Assembly: GCF_018131225.1 (NCBI RefSeq)
Contig: NZ_JAFCMM010000001.1
Coordinates: 2,542,001 to 2,606,000 of the forward strand
Direction: 5' to 3'
Source: Bradyrhizobium sp. U87765 SZCCT0048
Lineage (GTDB): Bacteria; Pseudomonadota; Alphaproteobacteria; Rhizobiales; Xanthobacteraceae
Length of the DNA stretch: 64,000 bases
Part shown: positions 45,101 to 53,340 of the stretch, piece after piece
Layout of the letters: each line of letters begins with the position of its first letter
Numbering within the stretch: the first letter of the stretch is position 1
Position numbers and translations under genes: made by a program
Notes under the pieces: model-generated
What the model was told of the DNA's origin: nothing
Databases searched by the model: none
The model's input: only the letters and a program-made list of their open reading frames with translations

Positions 45101-45710
45101 CGAGGGCTGGGAAGCGCCGGCGCTGACATCGCTGTCGCACGCGCCGATCCCCTGGAGCGAAGACGAGCTCTACGCCTACCTGCGCACCGGCGCGTCGCGC
45201 CACCACGGCGTCGCCGCCGGCCCGATGGCACCCGTGGTGAAAGAGCTGGCTGTGCTGCCCGACGCCGACATCCGCGCGATGGCAGTCTACCTCGCCTCGT
45301 TCAACGACACGACGCCGACATCGCAGGAGCTGAATGCACGCGCCGCTGCGCTGGAAACCGCGACCGCCGCATCGGCGCTGTCGGGCGGATCGACGGGCGC
45401 GCGCATCTATCAGGGCGCCTGTGCGGTCTGCCATCAGGTCGGCGGGCCACCGCTGTTCGGCGCCCGGCCATCGCTGGCGCTCAACAGCAACGTCCACAGC
45501 ACGATGCCGGACAATCTGATCCAGGTGATCCTGCATGGCATCGCCGAGCCGGCACACCGCGATCTCGGCACCATGCCGGCGTTCGCCGATCATCTCAACG
45601 ACGCACAGGTCGCCGAACTCGTCGGCTTCCTGCGCCGCCAGTTCGCCCCCGACAAGCCGAAATGGCAAAACGTCGAGGCGGCGGTGGCGCGGCTGCGGCG
45701 CGCGCCGTGA
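42150..45710 (+). CDS. nicB: Nicotinate dehydrogenase large subunit NicB (Mo-cofactor plus cytochrome c)
   Basis: A 1186-residue protein, the length of Pseudomonas NicB. Residues 1 to about 745 form a xanthine-dehydrogenase-type molybdopterin domain with the catalytic glutamate at E686 (GVGES). A single membrane helix (about 765-790, GSIAAACTAAIGVATAFLAW) connects to three haem-c motifs: CAVCH at 814, CAACH at 960 and CAVCH at 1091. With NicA it hydroxylates nicotinate at C6 and sends electrons to the respiratory chain via cytochrome c. Haem domains are expected in the periplasm while the Mo domain is cytoplasmic. Confidence 0.9.
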   Translation: MATHTGDQASSLLDGTLSIVRTTAAGAVETFITLAADGTITAFNGHVDLGTGIRTALAQIVAEELDVAVARVTMVLGDTSRTPNQGATIASETIQITAIPLRRAAAQARQVLLTRAAARFELSPGELTVEDGLIRGHNNSISYGELIAGEHIRLELDNDSPVKAVETYSIVGQPVARVDIPAKVTGEWVYVHDVRVPGMLHGRVVRPPYAGLDAGEFVGTSLLAVDETSIRHLPGIVAVVRIADFVGVVAEREENAIKAAEQLEVSWKPLPAAPNLDDIPNALRANPSTPRTLLDKGDVQAAMASATRPMPRTYVWPYHMHGSIGPSCAVADVQNGNTRVWSGTQNPHILRADLALLLGQPEQEIDVIRMEAAGCYGRNCADDVAADAVLLSRAVGRPVRVQLTRAQEHAWEPKGTAQLMEVNGGLDADGGVAAYDFSTRYPSNGAPTLALLLTGTIPPQPAVFEMGDRTAIPPYDYDNSRVTVHDMPPIMRASWMRGVSALPNTFAHESYIDELATEAGVDPIAYRLRYLKDPRAVDLVKAVAKRANWVPRPQWTPPEPDGDVVRGRGFAYALYVHSKFPGYGAAWSAWIADVAVNKTTGDVSVVRVVAGQDSGLMINPDGVRHQIHGNVIQSTSRALKEEVSFDRVGVASKEWGAYPLITFPEVPEIDVLMLPRPDQPPLGVGESASVPSAAAIANAIFDATGVRFREPPFTPERILRGLYGDTPPPQPTASLAGLPPAALAAPKDKGPANPFARRRGVIGSIAAACTAAIGVATAFLAWTPAIAPIARPDASVYSAATIARGEQLAALGACAVCHTGPGGAINAGGHALETPFGTVYSTNITPDVETGIGTWSYPAFARAMREGIHRDGRRLYPAFPYNHFARTSDADLQALYAYLMAQPAVRAQAPETKLAFPFSVRPLLAGWNALFHDSTAFMPKPDRSVQWNRGAYLVEGLGHCAACHSPRNALGAERTHAYLAGGVAEGWEAPALTSLSHAPIPWSEDELYAYLRTGASRHHGVAAGPMAPVVKELAVLPDADIRAMAVYLASFNDTTPTSQELNARAAALETATAASALSGGSTGARIYQGACAVCHQVGGPPLFGARPSLALNSNVHSTMPDNLIQVILHGIAEPAHRDLGTMPAFADHLNDAQVAELVGFLRRQFAPDKPKWQNVEAAVARLRRAP

Positions 45711-45722
45711 CGGGGAGCCGGC

Positions 45723-45953
45723 TTATTTGGCCTTGCCGGCTCCGAACGCCATCTTGAACATATCCTGAAACTGCTCGGGCGCGAATGACATCCAGCTGCG
45801 CAGCATGGCATCCGGTGTCATCTTGCCGAGATTCTCCAGCATCTGCTGTTCGAGCTGCTTCATGACGTTCTCCTGCATCGGCTGGACGTTGGGCAGCCCC
45901 ATGAACTCCCGCGCCTCGAGCGGCGTGCAGTCGATATTGACGGTCACTTTCAT
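45723..45953 (-). CDS. DUF6489 family small protein
   Basis: A 76-residue protein starting MKVTVNIDCTPLEAREFMGL and continuing with PNVQPMQENVMKQLEQQM, a pattern conserved in alphaproteobacteria (DUF6489). No signal or membrane segment; helical, possibly oligomeric. The ATG at 45953 matches the family start. Function unknown; convergent with nicB. Confidence 0.75.
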   Translation of the reverse strand: MKVTVNIDCTPLEAREFMGLPNVQPMQENVMKQLEQQMLENLGKMTPDAMLRSWMSFAPEQFQDMFKMAFGAGKAK

Positions 45954-46112
45954 GGCCTCACCCTTTGTCCCCGACGAGAAGAAGCGCCCCGAAGCATCTG
46001 CTGCACCGATTGTGATCACAAACCGGTGTCCGCTTTGTACAAGACGCTGTGGCCAGCTAATCTGATTGACTGACGGAATTCAAGCAACGGCGGCTGAGGC
46101 AGGGGCGCGGCG

Positions 46113-46412
46113 ATGATCATGGTCACGGGCACGGTGCTGGCGGAGGAGGAGACGTTCGACGAGGTGGTGGCGCTCAGTCTCGCGCATGTTCAACGTTCGC
46201 GCGGCGAGCCGGGTTGCCTCGCCCATGCGGTCCACATCGACTGCGAGAACCCGCTGCGGCTGGTGTTCGTCGAACAATGGGAAGATCAGGACGCGCTGGC
46301 TGCCCATTTCCAGAAGGCCGAATCGCGGGCCTTCGTACGGGCCTTGCGCGACCTCCTGGCCGAGCCGGCGGCGATCGAGATTTATCGCGCGGAACCATTG
46401 CAAATGGGCTGA
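46113..46412 (+). CDS. Putative quinol monooxygenase (ABM domain)
   Basis: A 99-residue ABM-domain protein: [36 protein letters not shown] and [20 protein letters not shown] follow the YgiN/antibiotic-biosynthesis monooxygenase fold, a ferredoxin-like dimer that oxidises quinols without cofactor in known cases. It is 62 bases upstream of ppa on the same strand. Confidence 0.8.
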   Translation: MIMVTGTVLAEEETFDEVVALSLAHVQRSRGEPGCLAHAVHIDCENPLRLVFVEQWEDQDALAAHFQKAESRAFVRALRDLLAEPAAIEIYRAEPLQMG

Positions 46413-46474
46413 AAATAGTCTTCCTGTCGCGCAAACGACCCCGGCCCACCGGCCGGCCCAGGAGACACTTTGCT

Positions 46475-47002
46475 ATGAATATCAATGCCATCGCCGTCGG
46501 CAAGAACCCTCCCGAGGACGTCAATGTCATCGTGGAAGTGCCGATTGGCGGCGAACCCATCAAGTACGAGCTGGACAAGGATGCCGGCACGCTGGTGGTG
46601 GACCGCTTCCTGCACACCCCGATGCGCTACCCCGGGAACTACGGCTTCGTGCCGCACACCCTGTCGGACGACGGCGACCCGATCGACGTGCTGATCGCCA
46701 ACACCCGTCCGATCGTGCCGGGTGCCGTGATCAACGTGCGGCCGATCGGCGTGCTGCGCATGGAAGACGATGGCGGCGGTGACGAGAAGATCATCGCGGT
46801 GCCGACCCCGAAGCTGACCAAGCGCTACGAGAACGTTCACAACTACACCGACCTGCCGACGATCACCCGTGATCAGATCCAGCACTTCTTCGAGCACTAC
46901 AAGGATCTCGAGCCGGGCAAGTGGGTCAAGCTGATCGGCTGGGGCGATGCCGACGAGGCACGCCGGCTGATCGTCGAGGCGATCGAACGGGCGAAGAAGT
47001 AA
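46475..47002 (+). CDS. ppa: Inorganic pyrophosphatase
   Basis: A 175-residue family I pyrophosphatase. The active-site stretch is [10 protein letters not shown], with further conserved segments [21 protein letters not shown] and [18 protein letters not shown]. It hydrolyses pyrophosphate in the cytoplasm. The ATG at 46475 follows GGAGAC at a suitable distance. A strong terminator follows. Confidence 0.94.
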   Translation: MNINAIAVGKNPPEDVNVIVEVPIGGEPIKYELDKDAGTLVVDRFLHTPMRYPGNYGFVPHTLSDDGDPIDVLIANTRPIVPGAVINVRPIGVLRMEDDGGGDEKIIAVPTPKLTKRYENVHNYTDLPTITRDQIQHFFEHYKDLEPGKWVKLIGWGDADEARRLIVEAIERAKK

Positions 47003-47034
47003 CACCGCAGGGTCGCGAGCAAGCGACACACGTC

Positions 47035-47070
47035 AAAACACCCGCGCGGCCTGGCCTCGCGGGTGTTTTT
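47035..47070. terminator. Bidirectional rho-independent terminator
   Basis: AAAACACCCGCG pairs with CGCGGGTGTTTT (12 base pairs, 11-base loop), with a T-run on the plus strand and a matching A-run at the other end, so it can serve both ppa and the convergent doxX-like gene. Confidence 0.85.
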
Positions 47071-47116
47071 GCTTATCGGCGCAGCCTCTGCTGTTCAGCT
47101 AGAGGCGCTCGCCGGA

Positions 47117-47536
47117 TCAACGGCGTCCGTCGAGGCTGAACGCGCCGGCGCCGAACGCAACCACCTGCAGAAGACCGCCGGTGATGGCAAGGTTCTTCAT
47201 GAAGTGGATCATCTGGTTCTGCTCCGCGAAGTTGTTGTGGAAGCCGAACGCCGCGGCCAGCGTGAACACCGCGAGGACCAGCGCCACGGCGCGCGTCTGA
47301 TAACCGAGGACCAGCAGCGCGCCACCGCCGACCTCGACCACCACCGCAACGATGTAGGCAAGCAGCGGCGCGGGAAGCCCTGCCGACGCGATGTAGGCCT
47401 GAGTCGGCCCCGGTGCGAACACCTTGCCGACGCCGCTGAGCAGGAAGATCGCCGCCAGCAGCAGGCGGCCGAGCGCGGGGACGTAGGTCGTCAGTGCGCT
47501 CGCGGACTCACGGCTGTCAATTGTCGAGACACTCAT
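47117..47536 (-). CDS. DoxX family membrane protein
   Basis: A 139-residue protein with four predicted membrane helices, starting LGRLLLAAIFLLSGVGKVFAP, which is the DoxX signature, and containing AAFGFHNNFAEQNQMIHFMKNLAI. The family is linked to redox or membrane stress. It is 28 bases downstream of wrbA and should be co-transcribed with it. Confidence 0.88.
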   Translation of the reverse strand: MSVSTIDSRESASALTTYVPALGRLLLAAIFLLSGVGKVFAPGPTQAYIASAGLPAPLLAYIVAVVVEVGGGALLVLGYQTRAVALVLAVFTLAAAFGFHNNFAEQNQMIHFMKNLAITGGLLQVVAFGAGAFSLDGRR

Positions 47537-47564
47537 GGTCGAACTCCTCTCGATCAGGTTGGGA

Positions 47565-48176
47565 TCAGGCCGCGGCCTTGAGCGCCTTGGCCACGGTCGC
47601 GACGCGCTTGCCCTGGAAACGGGCGACTTCGAGATCGTCGGCGGTCGGCGGCGTCGCCTGGTTGAACGACACGGACGACGCGCCGTAGGGCGTGCCCGCC
47701 TTGAACAGCGAGGCGTCGGCATAGCCGAGCGGCACGATGATCAGGCCGAGATGGGCCATCGGGTTGTAGAGCGAGATCAGGGTCGACTCGTTGCCGCCGT
47801 GGGGCGTCGAGGAAGAACCGAACACCGAGCCGGCCTTGCCGTTCAGCTTGCCCTGGAACCAGAGGCCGCCGAGGCTATCGATGTAGGCCTTGAGTTCGGA
47901 CGACACCGAGCCGAAGCGGGTCGGGGTGCCGAACACGATGGCATCGGCCCACTCGGCATCGGCCTCGGTCGGCGCTTCGTACTTGGCGTTGAGGGCAGCC
48001 GCCTGATCGGCCCAGCCGGGCACCGAGTTGATGATCTCCTGGCTGACGACCTCACGGGCGCGGCGCACGCGCACTTCGGCGCCGGCGGCGCGGGCGCCAT
48101 CGGCAATCGCATTCGCCAGCGCCTCGGTGACGCCGGAACGGGAGTAAAACGCAATCAGGACTTTGGGTTTGGACAT
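47565..48176 (-). CDS. wrbA: NAD(P)H:quinone oxidoreductase WrbA
   Basis: A 203-residue flavodoxin-fold protein. FYSRSGVTEALANAIADGA binds FMN phosphate, GTPTRFGSVSSELKAYIDSLGGLW and GSVFGSSSTPHGGNESTL are typical WrbA. It carries out two-electron quinone reduction, which limits oxidative stress. Divergent from a LysR regulator with a palindrome in between. Confidence 0.92.
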   Translation of the reverse strand: MSKPKVLIAFYSRSGVTEALANAIADGARAAGAEVRVRRAREVVSQEIINSVPGWADQAAALNAKYEAPTEADAEWADAIVFGTPTRFGSVSSELKAYIDSLGGLWFQGKLNGKAGSVFGSSSTPHGGNESTLISLYNPMAHLGLIIVPLGYADASLFKAGTPYGASSVSFNQATPPTADDLEVARFQGKRVATVAKALKAAA

Positions 48177-48270
48177 GGCAGGTTCCTCGTTTGAGGCGTC
48201 CCCGGTGGGGGCGCATTGACCGTCTCCGCTCAAATGGACCTGTCCGCGCATTCTGAAAAGTCATATAATA

Positions 48271-48287
48271 TCGAACTTATCGTTCGA
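48271..48287. promoter_or_regulatory. LysR-type palindrome between wrbA and lysR
   Basis: TCGAAC and GTTCGA separated by five bases fit the T-N11-A layout of LysR binding sites. It lies 11 bases upstream of the lysR start and 95 bases upstream of wrbA, fitting autoregulation plus control of wrbA-doxX. Confidence 0.6.
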
Positions 48288-48297
48288 GATTCTTGAT

Positions 48298-49218
48298 ATG
48301 AAGAAGTCGCCTCCGCCGTTCGACCCCAAGCCTCCGACCCTCGACCAGCTGCAGATCTTCCTGGCCATCGTCGAGGCTGGCAGCTTCGCCGGAGCGGCAC
48401 GCCGGCTGCGGCGGGCGACATCGGTCGTGAGCTATGCCATCACCAATCTGGAAGCCCAGCTCGGCCTGACGCTGTTCGACCGCGCCTCGACCAAAACGCC
48501 GCAACTGACGGAAGCCGGCCGCGCCGTGCTCGCCGATGCGCGCACCATCGCGCTCGGCGTCGGCGATCTGCTGGCGCGGGCACGCGGCCTGATCTGGGGA
48601 CTGGAGGCGGAGGTCGCGCTGGTGGTCGACGTCATGCTGCCGATGGCCAAGCTGGCCGTGGCGCTCGACGCTTTCCAGAGCGCCTTCCCCACCGTCACGC
48701 TGCGGCTGCATGTCGAGGCACTCGGCGCCATCACCCAGCTGGTGCTCAATGGCACCGCGAGCGTCGGTATCGGCGGCCCGCTGCTGGCCAATGTCGATGG
48801 ACTGGCGACGCAGCAGATCGGCGCCGTCCGCCTCATTCCGGTCGCCGCGCCCTCACACCCGCTCAGCGCTCAAGGGGCGACGCTGGCGAGCGCCGCGCGC
48901 AAGAGCGTGCAGCTCGTCCTTACCGATCGCTCTGAACTGACAAAGGGACAGGAGTTCGGCGTCGTCGCGGTACGCACATGGCGGCTCGCCGATCTCGGCG
49001 CCAAACATGCGCTGCTGCTCGCCGGCGTCGGCTGGGGCAGCATGCCGGAGCCCATGGTGCGCGACGACCTGGCGGCTGGACGGCTGGTTCGCCTCAACCT
49101 CGACAACTGGGAGAACGGCGCCTATCCGCTGCAGGCCGTGCATCGCACCGACAAGCCGCCGGGGCCGGCGGCGCGCTGGCTGATGTCGCAGCTCAGGGAC
49201 GTGCTGTCGACCGACTGA
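48298..49218 (+). CDS. LysR family transcriptional regulator
   Basis: A 306-residue LysR regulator: winged helix LDQLQIFLAIVEAGSFAGAARRLRRATSVVSYAITNLE (about residues 15-55) and a ligand domain from about 95. It is divergent from wrbA-doxX, so it most likely controls them in response to quinones or an oxidative signal, as is common for this arrangement. Confidence 0.9.
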   Translation: MKKSPPPFDPKPPTLDQLQIFLAIVEAGSFAGAARRLRRATSVVSYAITNLEAQLGLTLFDRASTKTPQLTEAGRAVLADARTIALGVGDLLARARGLIWGLEAEVALVVDVMLPMAKLAVALDAFQSAFPTVTLRLHVEALGAITQLVLNGTASVGIGGPLLANVDGLATQQIGAVRLIPVAAPSHPLSAQGATLASAARKSVQLVLTDRSELTKGQEFGVVAVRTWRLADLGAKHALLLAGVGWGSMPEPMVRDDLAAGRLVRLNLDNWENGAYPLQAVHRTDKPPGPAARWLMSQLRDVLSTD

Positions 49219-49227
49219 CCGCCGCCG

Positions 49228-50004
49228 TCACCGGTTCGGATCGGGGAAAACGAGGCTGCGCCAGCCGCCGCGGTCGAACGGCTGCCACGCGCCTTCCGGC
49301 TGCGCCAGACGATCGGCGACCGCATAGACCACCGCGGGATGATGGCCGAGGCCGCAGTGACTGCCATAGACCTCAATGTTCTCGGAGTAGCTGCCCGCCT
49401 TCTCCATGCAGCCCTGCCAGGCGCAAACCCCATCGGTGCGGCTGAAGATCGCCGTCGTCGGCACCGGCGGCGTCTCCGACAGCGGACCGCCGAACCCGGT
49501 CTCGACCGCGGCATCGTCGGCGCGCTCGCCGCTGACAAACTCGTAGACGCGCCAGGCATTGGTCGCCTTGGGGTGCGCCGCGAACGGACTGCCGAGCGTG
49601 ATCACGCCGCGCACATGATCAGGCAGCATCTTGGCGAGCTGGCGGGCATAGAGACCACCGAGACTCCAGCCGACAAGGCTGAGCTTGCGGCCATGGGTTT
49701 CCGTGATCTGCTTGACGAGATCGACCATGCCGTCCTGCACGCCATCGCGCAGGCCGAAGTTGCGGCCGAGGCCCCAGCCGCTCACCGCATAACCGTGGTT
49801 CTTGAGAAAGCTGCGCAGCGGCCGGGTCGACACGTCGCTGGTAACGAGGCCGGGCAGCACGAGCACCGGATGCCCGTCGCCCTTCGCGGTCATGCTGAGC
49901 AGCGGCAGCGTGGCGTAGAACGCACCGAGCTCGTGCAGCGCCCGTCCCTCAAGCATCATCAGCAGCTTGGAGGGCGGTCGCAGGGTCTGGGCTTCAAAGG
50001 CCAT
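49228..50004 (-). CDS. Alpha/beta hydrolase (lipase-like)
   Basis: A 258-residue alpha/beta hydrolase with nucleophile serine S114 in VGWSLGGLYARQ. PVLVLPGLVTSD forms the oxyanion region. The late histidine in YGSHCGLGHHP completes the likely triad. It may act on lipids or esters. No signal peptide is seen. Confidence 0.82.
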   Translation of the reverse strand: MAFEAQTLRPPSKLLMMLEGRALHELGAFYATLPLLSMTAKGDGHPVLVLPGLVTSDVSTRPLRSFLKNHGYAVSGWGLGRNFGLRDGVQDGMVDLVKQITETHGRKLSLVGWSLGGLYARQLAKMLPDHVRGVITLGSPFAAHPKATNAWRVYEFVSGERADDAAVETGFGGPLSETPPVPTTAIFSRTDGVCAWQGCMEKAGSYSENIEVYGSHCGLGHHPAVVYAVADRLAQPEGAWQPFDRGGWRSLVFPDPNR

Positions 50005-50152
50005 CCGGCATTCCTCTGTTCACGAGGCCCAACCGGGGCCGACAAAGGAAATGTGGCGATGATTCCAGAAGATTTAAACCAGTCTGCGTCACCACGACAC
50101 GGAATTACGGCATTATAATACCGATTACTGCGCTGCATCTGCGATCAAAACG

Positions 50153-51427
50153 TCACAGGTCCTGGGCAATCTGCACAAAGTGCGGGCGGCTCGCCGTGTG
50201 CGCGAGCGCCGCCGGATTCACCACATTCGTCGGATTGCCCGCCGCATAGGCGAGGACCTGGTCGAACACATCCGCAAACTGCAACTCGTATTCCTCGTGC
50301 GTAACGTAGCCGATATGCGGCGTGCACACGACGTTGGGCATCGTCAACAACGGATCATCGGGATCGCGCAGCGGCTCCTGGTCGAACACGTCGATCGCGG
50401 CGCGGCCGGGACGGCCGGCACGCAGGGCCGCAACCAAGGCACCCGGCGCGATCAGGCCGGCGCGGCTGGTGTTGACCAGCAGCGCCGTCGGCTTCATCCG
50501 CGCGAGGTCCGCAGCCGTGACGATGCCGCGGGTTGCCGCGACGAGACGCATGTGCAGGGACACCACATCGCATGTCGCGAGAAAGACGTTCCGGCTCTCC
50601 GCGATCTCGTAGCCATCGCTGCGCGCTCGCGCGCGCGATGCCTCGCTCGCCCACACCAGCACGCGCATGCCGAAGGCGTGGCCGTAGCCGGCAACCGTAC
50701 GGCCGATGCGGCCGTAGCCGTAGATGCCGAGCGTCTTGCCGCGCAGCGTGTGACCGACACCGACCTGCCAGTGCCCGGCCTGCAGTGCCGTCATCTGCCG
50801 CGGCAGATCGCGCATCGCCGCCAGCACCAGCGCCCAGGTCAGTTCCGCCGCCGCATAGGATGGCGTGCCGTCATGCTGGCTCGACGACACGACGATGCCG
50901 CGCTGTGTGCAGGCATCGATGTCGATGTGCGGATAGACGCTGCGCTGGCTGATCAGCCGCAGCTTCGGCAACCGCCGCAGCAACGCCTCGCGGATCGCGG
51001 TGCGCTCGCGGATCAGCACCAGCACCTCGGTATCCTTCAAGCGTTCGGCGAGCGTATCGATGTCGTCGGTATGATCCGTCCATACCGCTACGTCATGACC
51101 GGCAAGCTTGCCGAAGCACGGCAGTGTCGGCAGCGTATCGAACCAGTCGTCGAGGATGGCGATCGTCAGCGCTTTCGCCGGGGATTGCGGTGCCGGCGCG
51201 GCAGCTTCGTCCCGCAGTACGTCAAGGCCGGCCTTGGTCAACTCGATTAGCGCCACGCCGTCGTCGCCGCGCCGGCGTCGCACGAGACCCTGCTCGGCCG
51301 CGTCTTCCCAGATGGTCAGACGCGGACAGCTCGTGCGCCAGGCGTCCAGCACCTCGGCATAGGGACGCGGTCCGGCGGCGAGCCATTGCAACAGATCGAC
51401 AATCAGCGCGTTCGGTCTCTCGCTCAT
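50153..51427 (-). CDS. D-2-hydroxyacid dehydrogenase with extra N-terminal winged-helix-like domain
   Basis: A 424-residue protein. The first 75 or so residues ([19 protein letters not shown], then [19 protein letters not shown] and [10 protein letters not shown]) look like a small winged-helix-like module that I recall as stand-alone proteins in alphaproteobacteria. Residues about 85-405 are an NAD-dependent D-2-hydroxyacid dehydrogenase with [19 protein letters not shown] (the usual Arg present) and CTPHIGYVT (catalytic His). Fusion of the two is unusual. Substrate unknown. Confidence 0.8.
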   Translation of the reverse strand: MSERPNALIVDLLQWLAAGPRPYAEVLDAWRTSCPRLTIWEDAAEQGLVRRRRGDDGVALIELTKAGLDVLRDEAAAPAPQSPAKALTIAILDDWFDTLPTLPCFGKLAGHDVAVWTDHTDDIDTLAERLKDTEVLVLIRERTAIREALLRRLPKLRLISQRSVYPHIDIDACTQRGIVVSSSQHDGTPSYAAAELTWALVLAAMRDLPRQMTALQAGHWQVGVGHTLRGKTLGIYGYGRIGRTVAGYGHAFGMRVLVWASEASRARARSDGYEIAESRNVFLATCDVVSLHMRLVAATRGIVTAADLARMKPTALLVNTSRAGLIAPGALVAALRAGRPGRAAIDVFDQEPLRDPDDPLLTMPNVVCTPHIGYVTHEEYELQFADVFDQVLAYAAGNPTNVVNPAALAHTASRPHFVQIAQDL

Positions 51428-51684
51428 GAGCCATGGCTACCACGCGCCATGGGTGCGCGGCCAATACGCGCGCGGCACGAAAACAAGACGTCATGCATAT
51501 GCCGGCACAGCGACAATCACGCATCCCTGCGCGTGCATTGCACAAGCTGACATCAACCCGCGCCGCCAAATCCGGCTTGCTCCGCTTCCAAACTCTGGCA
51601 ACATGGGTGGCATGCCAGATGCGGGCGTCCTGTCGGGAGCGCCGCATCGGCGAAGCTTCGTGTAATCCACGGAGGCGTCGATTC

Positions 51685-53286
51685 ATGCAGTTCCGTCCCC
51701 TCGTGCTCGCCGCTGCCGCCGCGCTGACGCTCCTCGCCGTGGCTCCCCTGTCCGCCCAGACGCTGCGCTATGCCAACCAGGGCGACCTGAAGTCGCTGGA
51801 TCCCTATACGCTGCAGGAATCCACCACGATCGCCCATCACGGCAACGTCTATGAGGGACTGGTCGCGCGTGACAGAAACCTGCAGATCATCCCGGGGCTC
51901 GCGGAAAGCTGGGAGACGCCGGAGCCGACGCGCTGGCGCTTCCACCTGCGCAAGGGCGTCAAGTTTCACAACGGCGACGACTTCACCGCGGACGATGTCG
52001 TATTTTCCGCCGATCGCGTCCGCGCCACAGGATCGAACTTCCAGACCCGTGTTCCGGCCGGCGCGAGGGTCGTGAAGATCGACGACTACACCGTCGACTT
52101 CATCCTGCCCTCGCCCAACCCGATCCTGACCTCACAGTGGGACAGCTGGTACATCATGGACAAGAAGTGGGCGGAGGCGAACAACGCCACCGCCCCGACA
52201 CCGGTCGCGGCGACAACACCGAGCTATGCCTCACTCCATGCCAACGGCACCGGTGCGTTCATGATCGAGAGCCACGAACCCGGCGTCAAAACCGTGTTCA
52301 AGGCGAACCCGAACTGGTGGCGCAAGCCGCTCGAACACAATCTCAAGGAGATCGTGTTCACGCCGATCAAATCCGACGCCACCCGCGTCGCCGCCCTGCT
52401 GTCAGGCGAAGTCGACCTCATCGAGCCGGTGCCGATCCAGGACATCGATCGCGTCAAGGCCAGCGCCAACGCCACGGTGCTGACCGGACCGGAGGTCCGC
52501 ACCATCTTCCTCGGCATGGACCAGACCCGCGACGAGCTGCTCTCCTCCAGCGTCAAGGGCAAGAACCCGTTCAAGGATGTCCGGGTCCGCGAAGCATTCT
52601 TCAAGGCGATCGATATCAATCTGATCAAGACGCGGGTGATGCGCAACCTGTCGACGCCATCGGCGCTGATGATCGCACCCGAACTGTTCAGGCTATCAAA
52701 GGATTTCGTGCGCCCCGCCTACGATCCGGCGTTGTCGAAGAAGCTCCTCGCCGACGCCGGCTATCCCGACGGCTTCGAAGTCGGCATGGATTGTCCCAAC
52801 GACCGCTATGTCAATGACGAGGCGATCTGCCAGGCCGTGGTCGGCATGCTGGCCCGCGTCGGGATCAAGGTGAATCTGCTGGCACAGCCCAAGGCGCTGT
52901 ACTTCGCCAAGATCCTCAAACCCGGCGGCTACCAGACGTCGTTCTATCTGCTGGGCTGGACGCCGAACACGCTGGATTCGCACAACGTGCTCTACGATAT
53001 CATCGGCTGCCGCGACGATGTCAAAAGCCCGCGCGGCGAGACCAATCTCGGCGGCTACTGCAACAAGAAGGTCGACGCGCTGACCGACCAGATCCAGGTC
53101 GAGACCGACACCGGCAAGCGCGACCAGCTGATCAAGCAGGCGTTCCAGCTCGTGATGGACGACTACGGCTACATCCCGCTGCACCAGCAGGCGCTGGCCT
53201 GGGGCGTGTCGAAGCAGGTCAAGCTCGCGCAACGCCCCGACAATCAGGTGCTGCTGTACTGGGCGGCCAAGGACGCCAGGGAGTAG
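51685..53286 (+). CDS. Peptide/opine-type ABC importer binding protein (DppA-like)
   Basis: A 533-residue extracellular solute-binding protein, family 5. Signal peptide about residues 1-22 (LTLLAVAPLSAQT). TLRYANQGDLKSLDPYTLQES is the typical start, and GYIPLHQQALAWG near the end is conserved. It binds peptides or other small solutes in the periplasm. A GGAGG site precedes the ATG. It heads the dpp-like operon that runs to the M20 hydrolase. Confidence 0.9.
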   Translation: MQFRPLVLAAAAALTLLAVAPLSAQTLRYANQGDLKSLDPYTLQESTTIAHHGNVYEGLVARDRNLQIIPGLAESWETPEPTRWRFHLRKGVKFHNGDDFTADDVVFSADRVRATGSNFQTRVPAGARVVKIDDYTVDFILPSPNPILTSQWDSWYIMDKKWAEANNATAPTPVAATTPSYASLHANGTGAFMIESHEPGVKTVFKANPNWWRKPLEHNLKEIVFTPIKSDATRVAALLSGEVDLIEPVPIQDIDRVKASANATVLTGPEVRTIFLGMDQTRDELLSSSVKGKNPFKDVRVREAFFKAIDINLIKTRVMRNLSTPSALMIAPELFRLSKDFVRPAYDPALSKKLLADAGYPDGFEVGMDCPNDRYVNDEAICQAVVGMLARVGIKVNLLAQPKALYFAKILKPGGYQTSFYLLGWTPNTLDSHNVLYDIIGCRDDVKSPRGETNLGGYCNKKVDALTDQIQVETDTGKRDQLIKQAFQLVMDDYGYIPLHQQALAWGVSKQVKLAQRPDNQVLLYWAAKDARE

Positions 53287-53340
53287 GCCATCGCGTTTTC
53301 CACGACCATGTCGTCCGACACCACACGGTGAAGCCACCCG

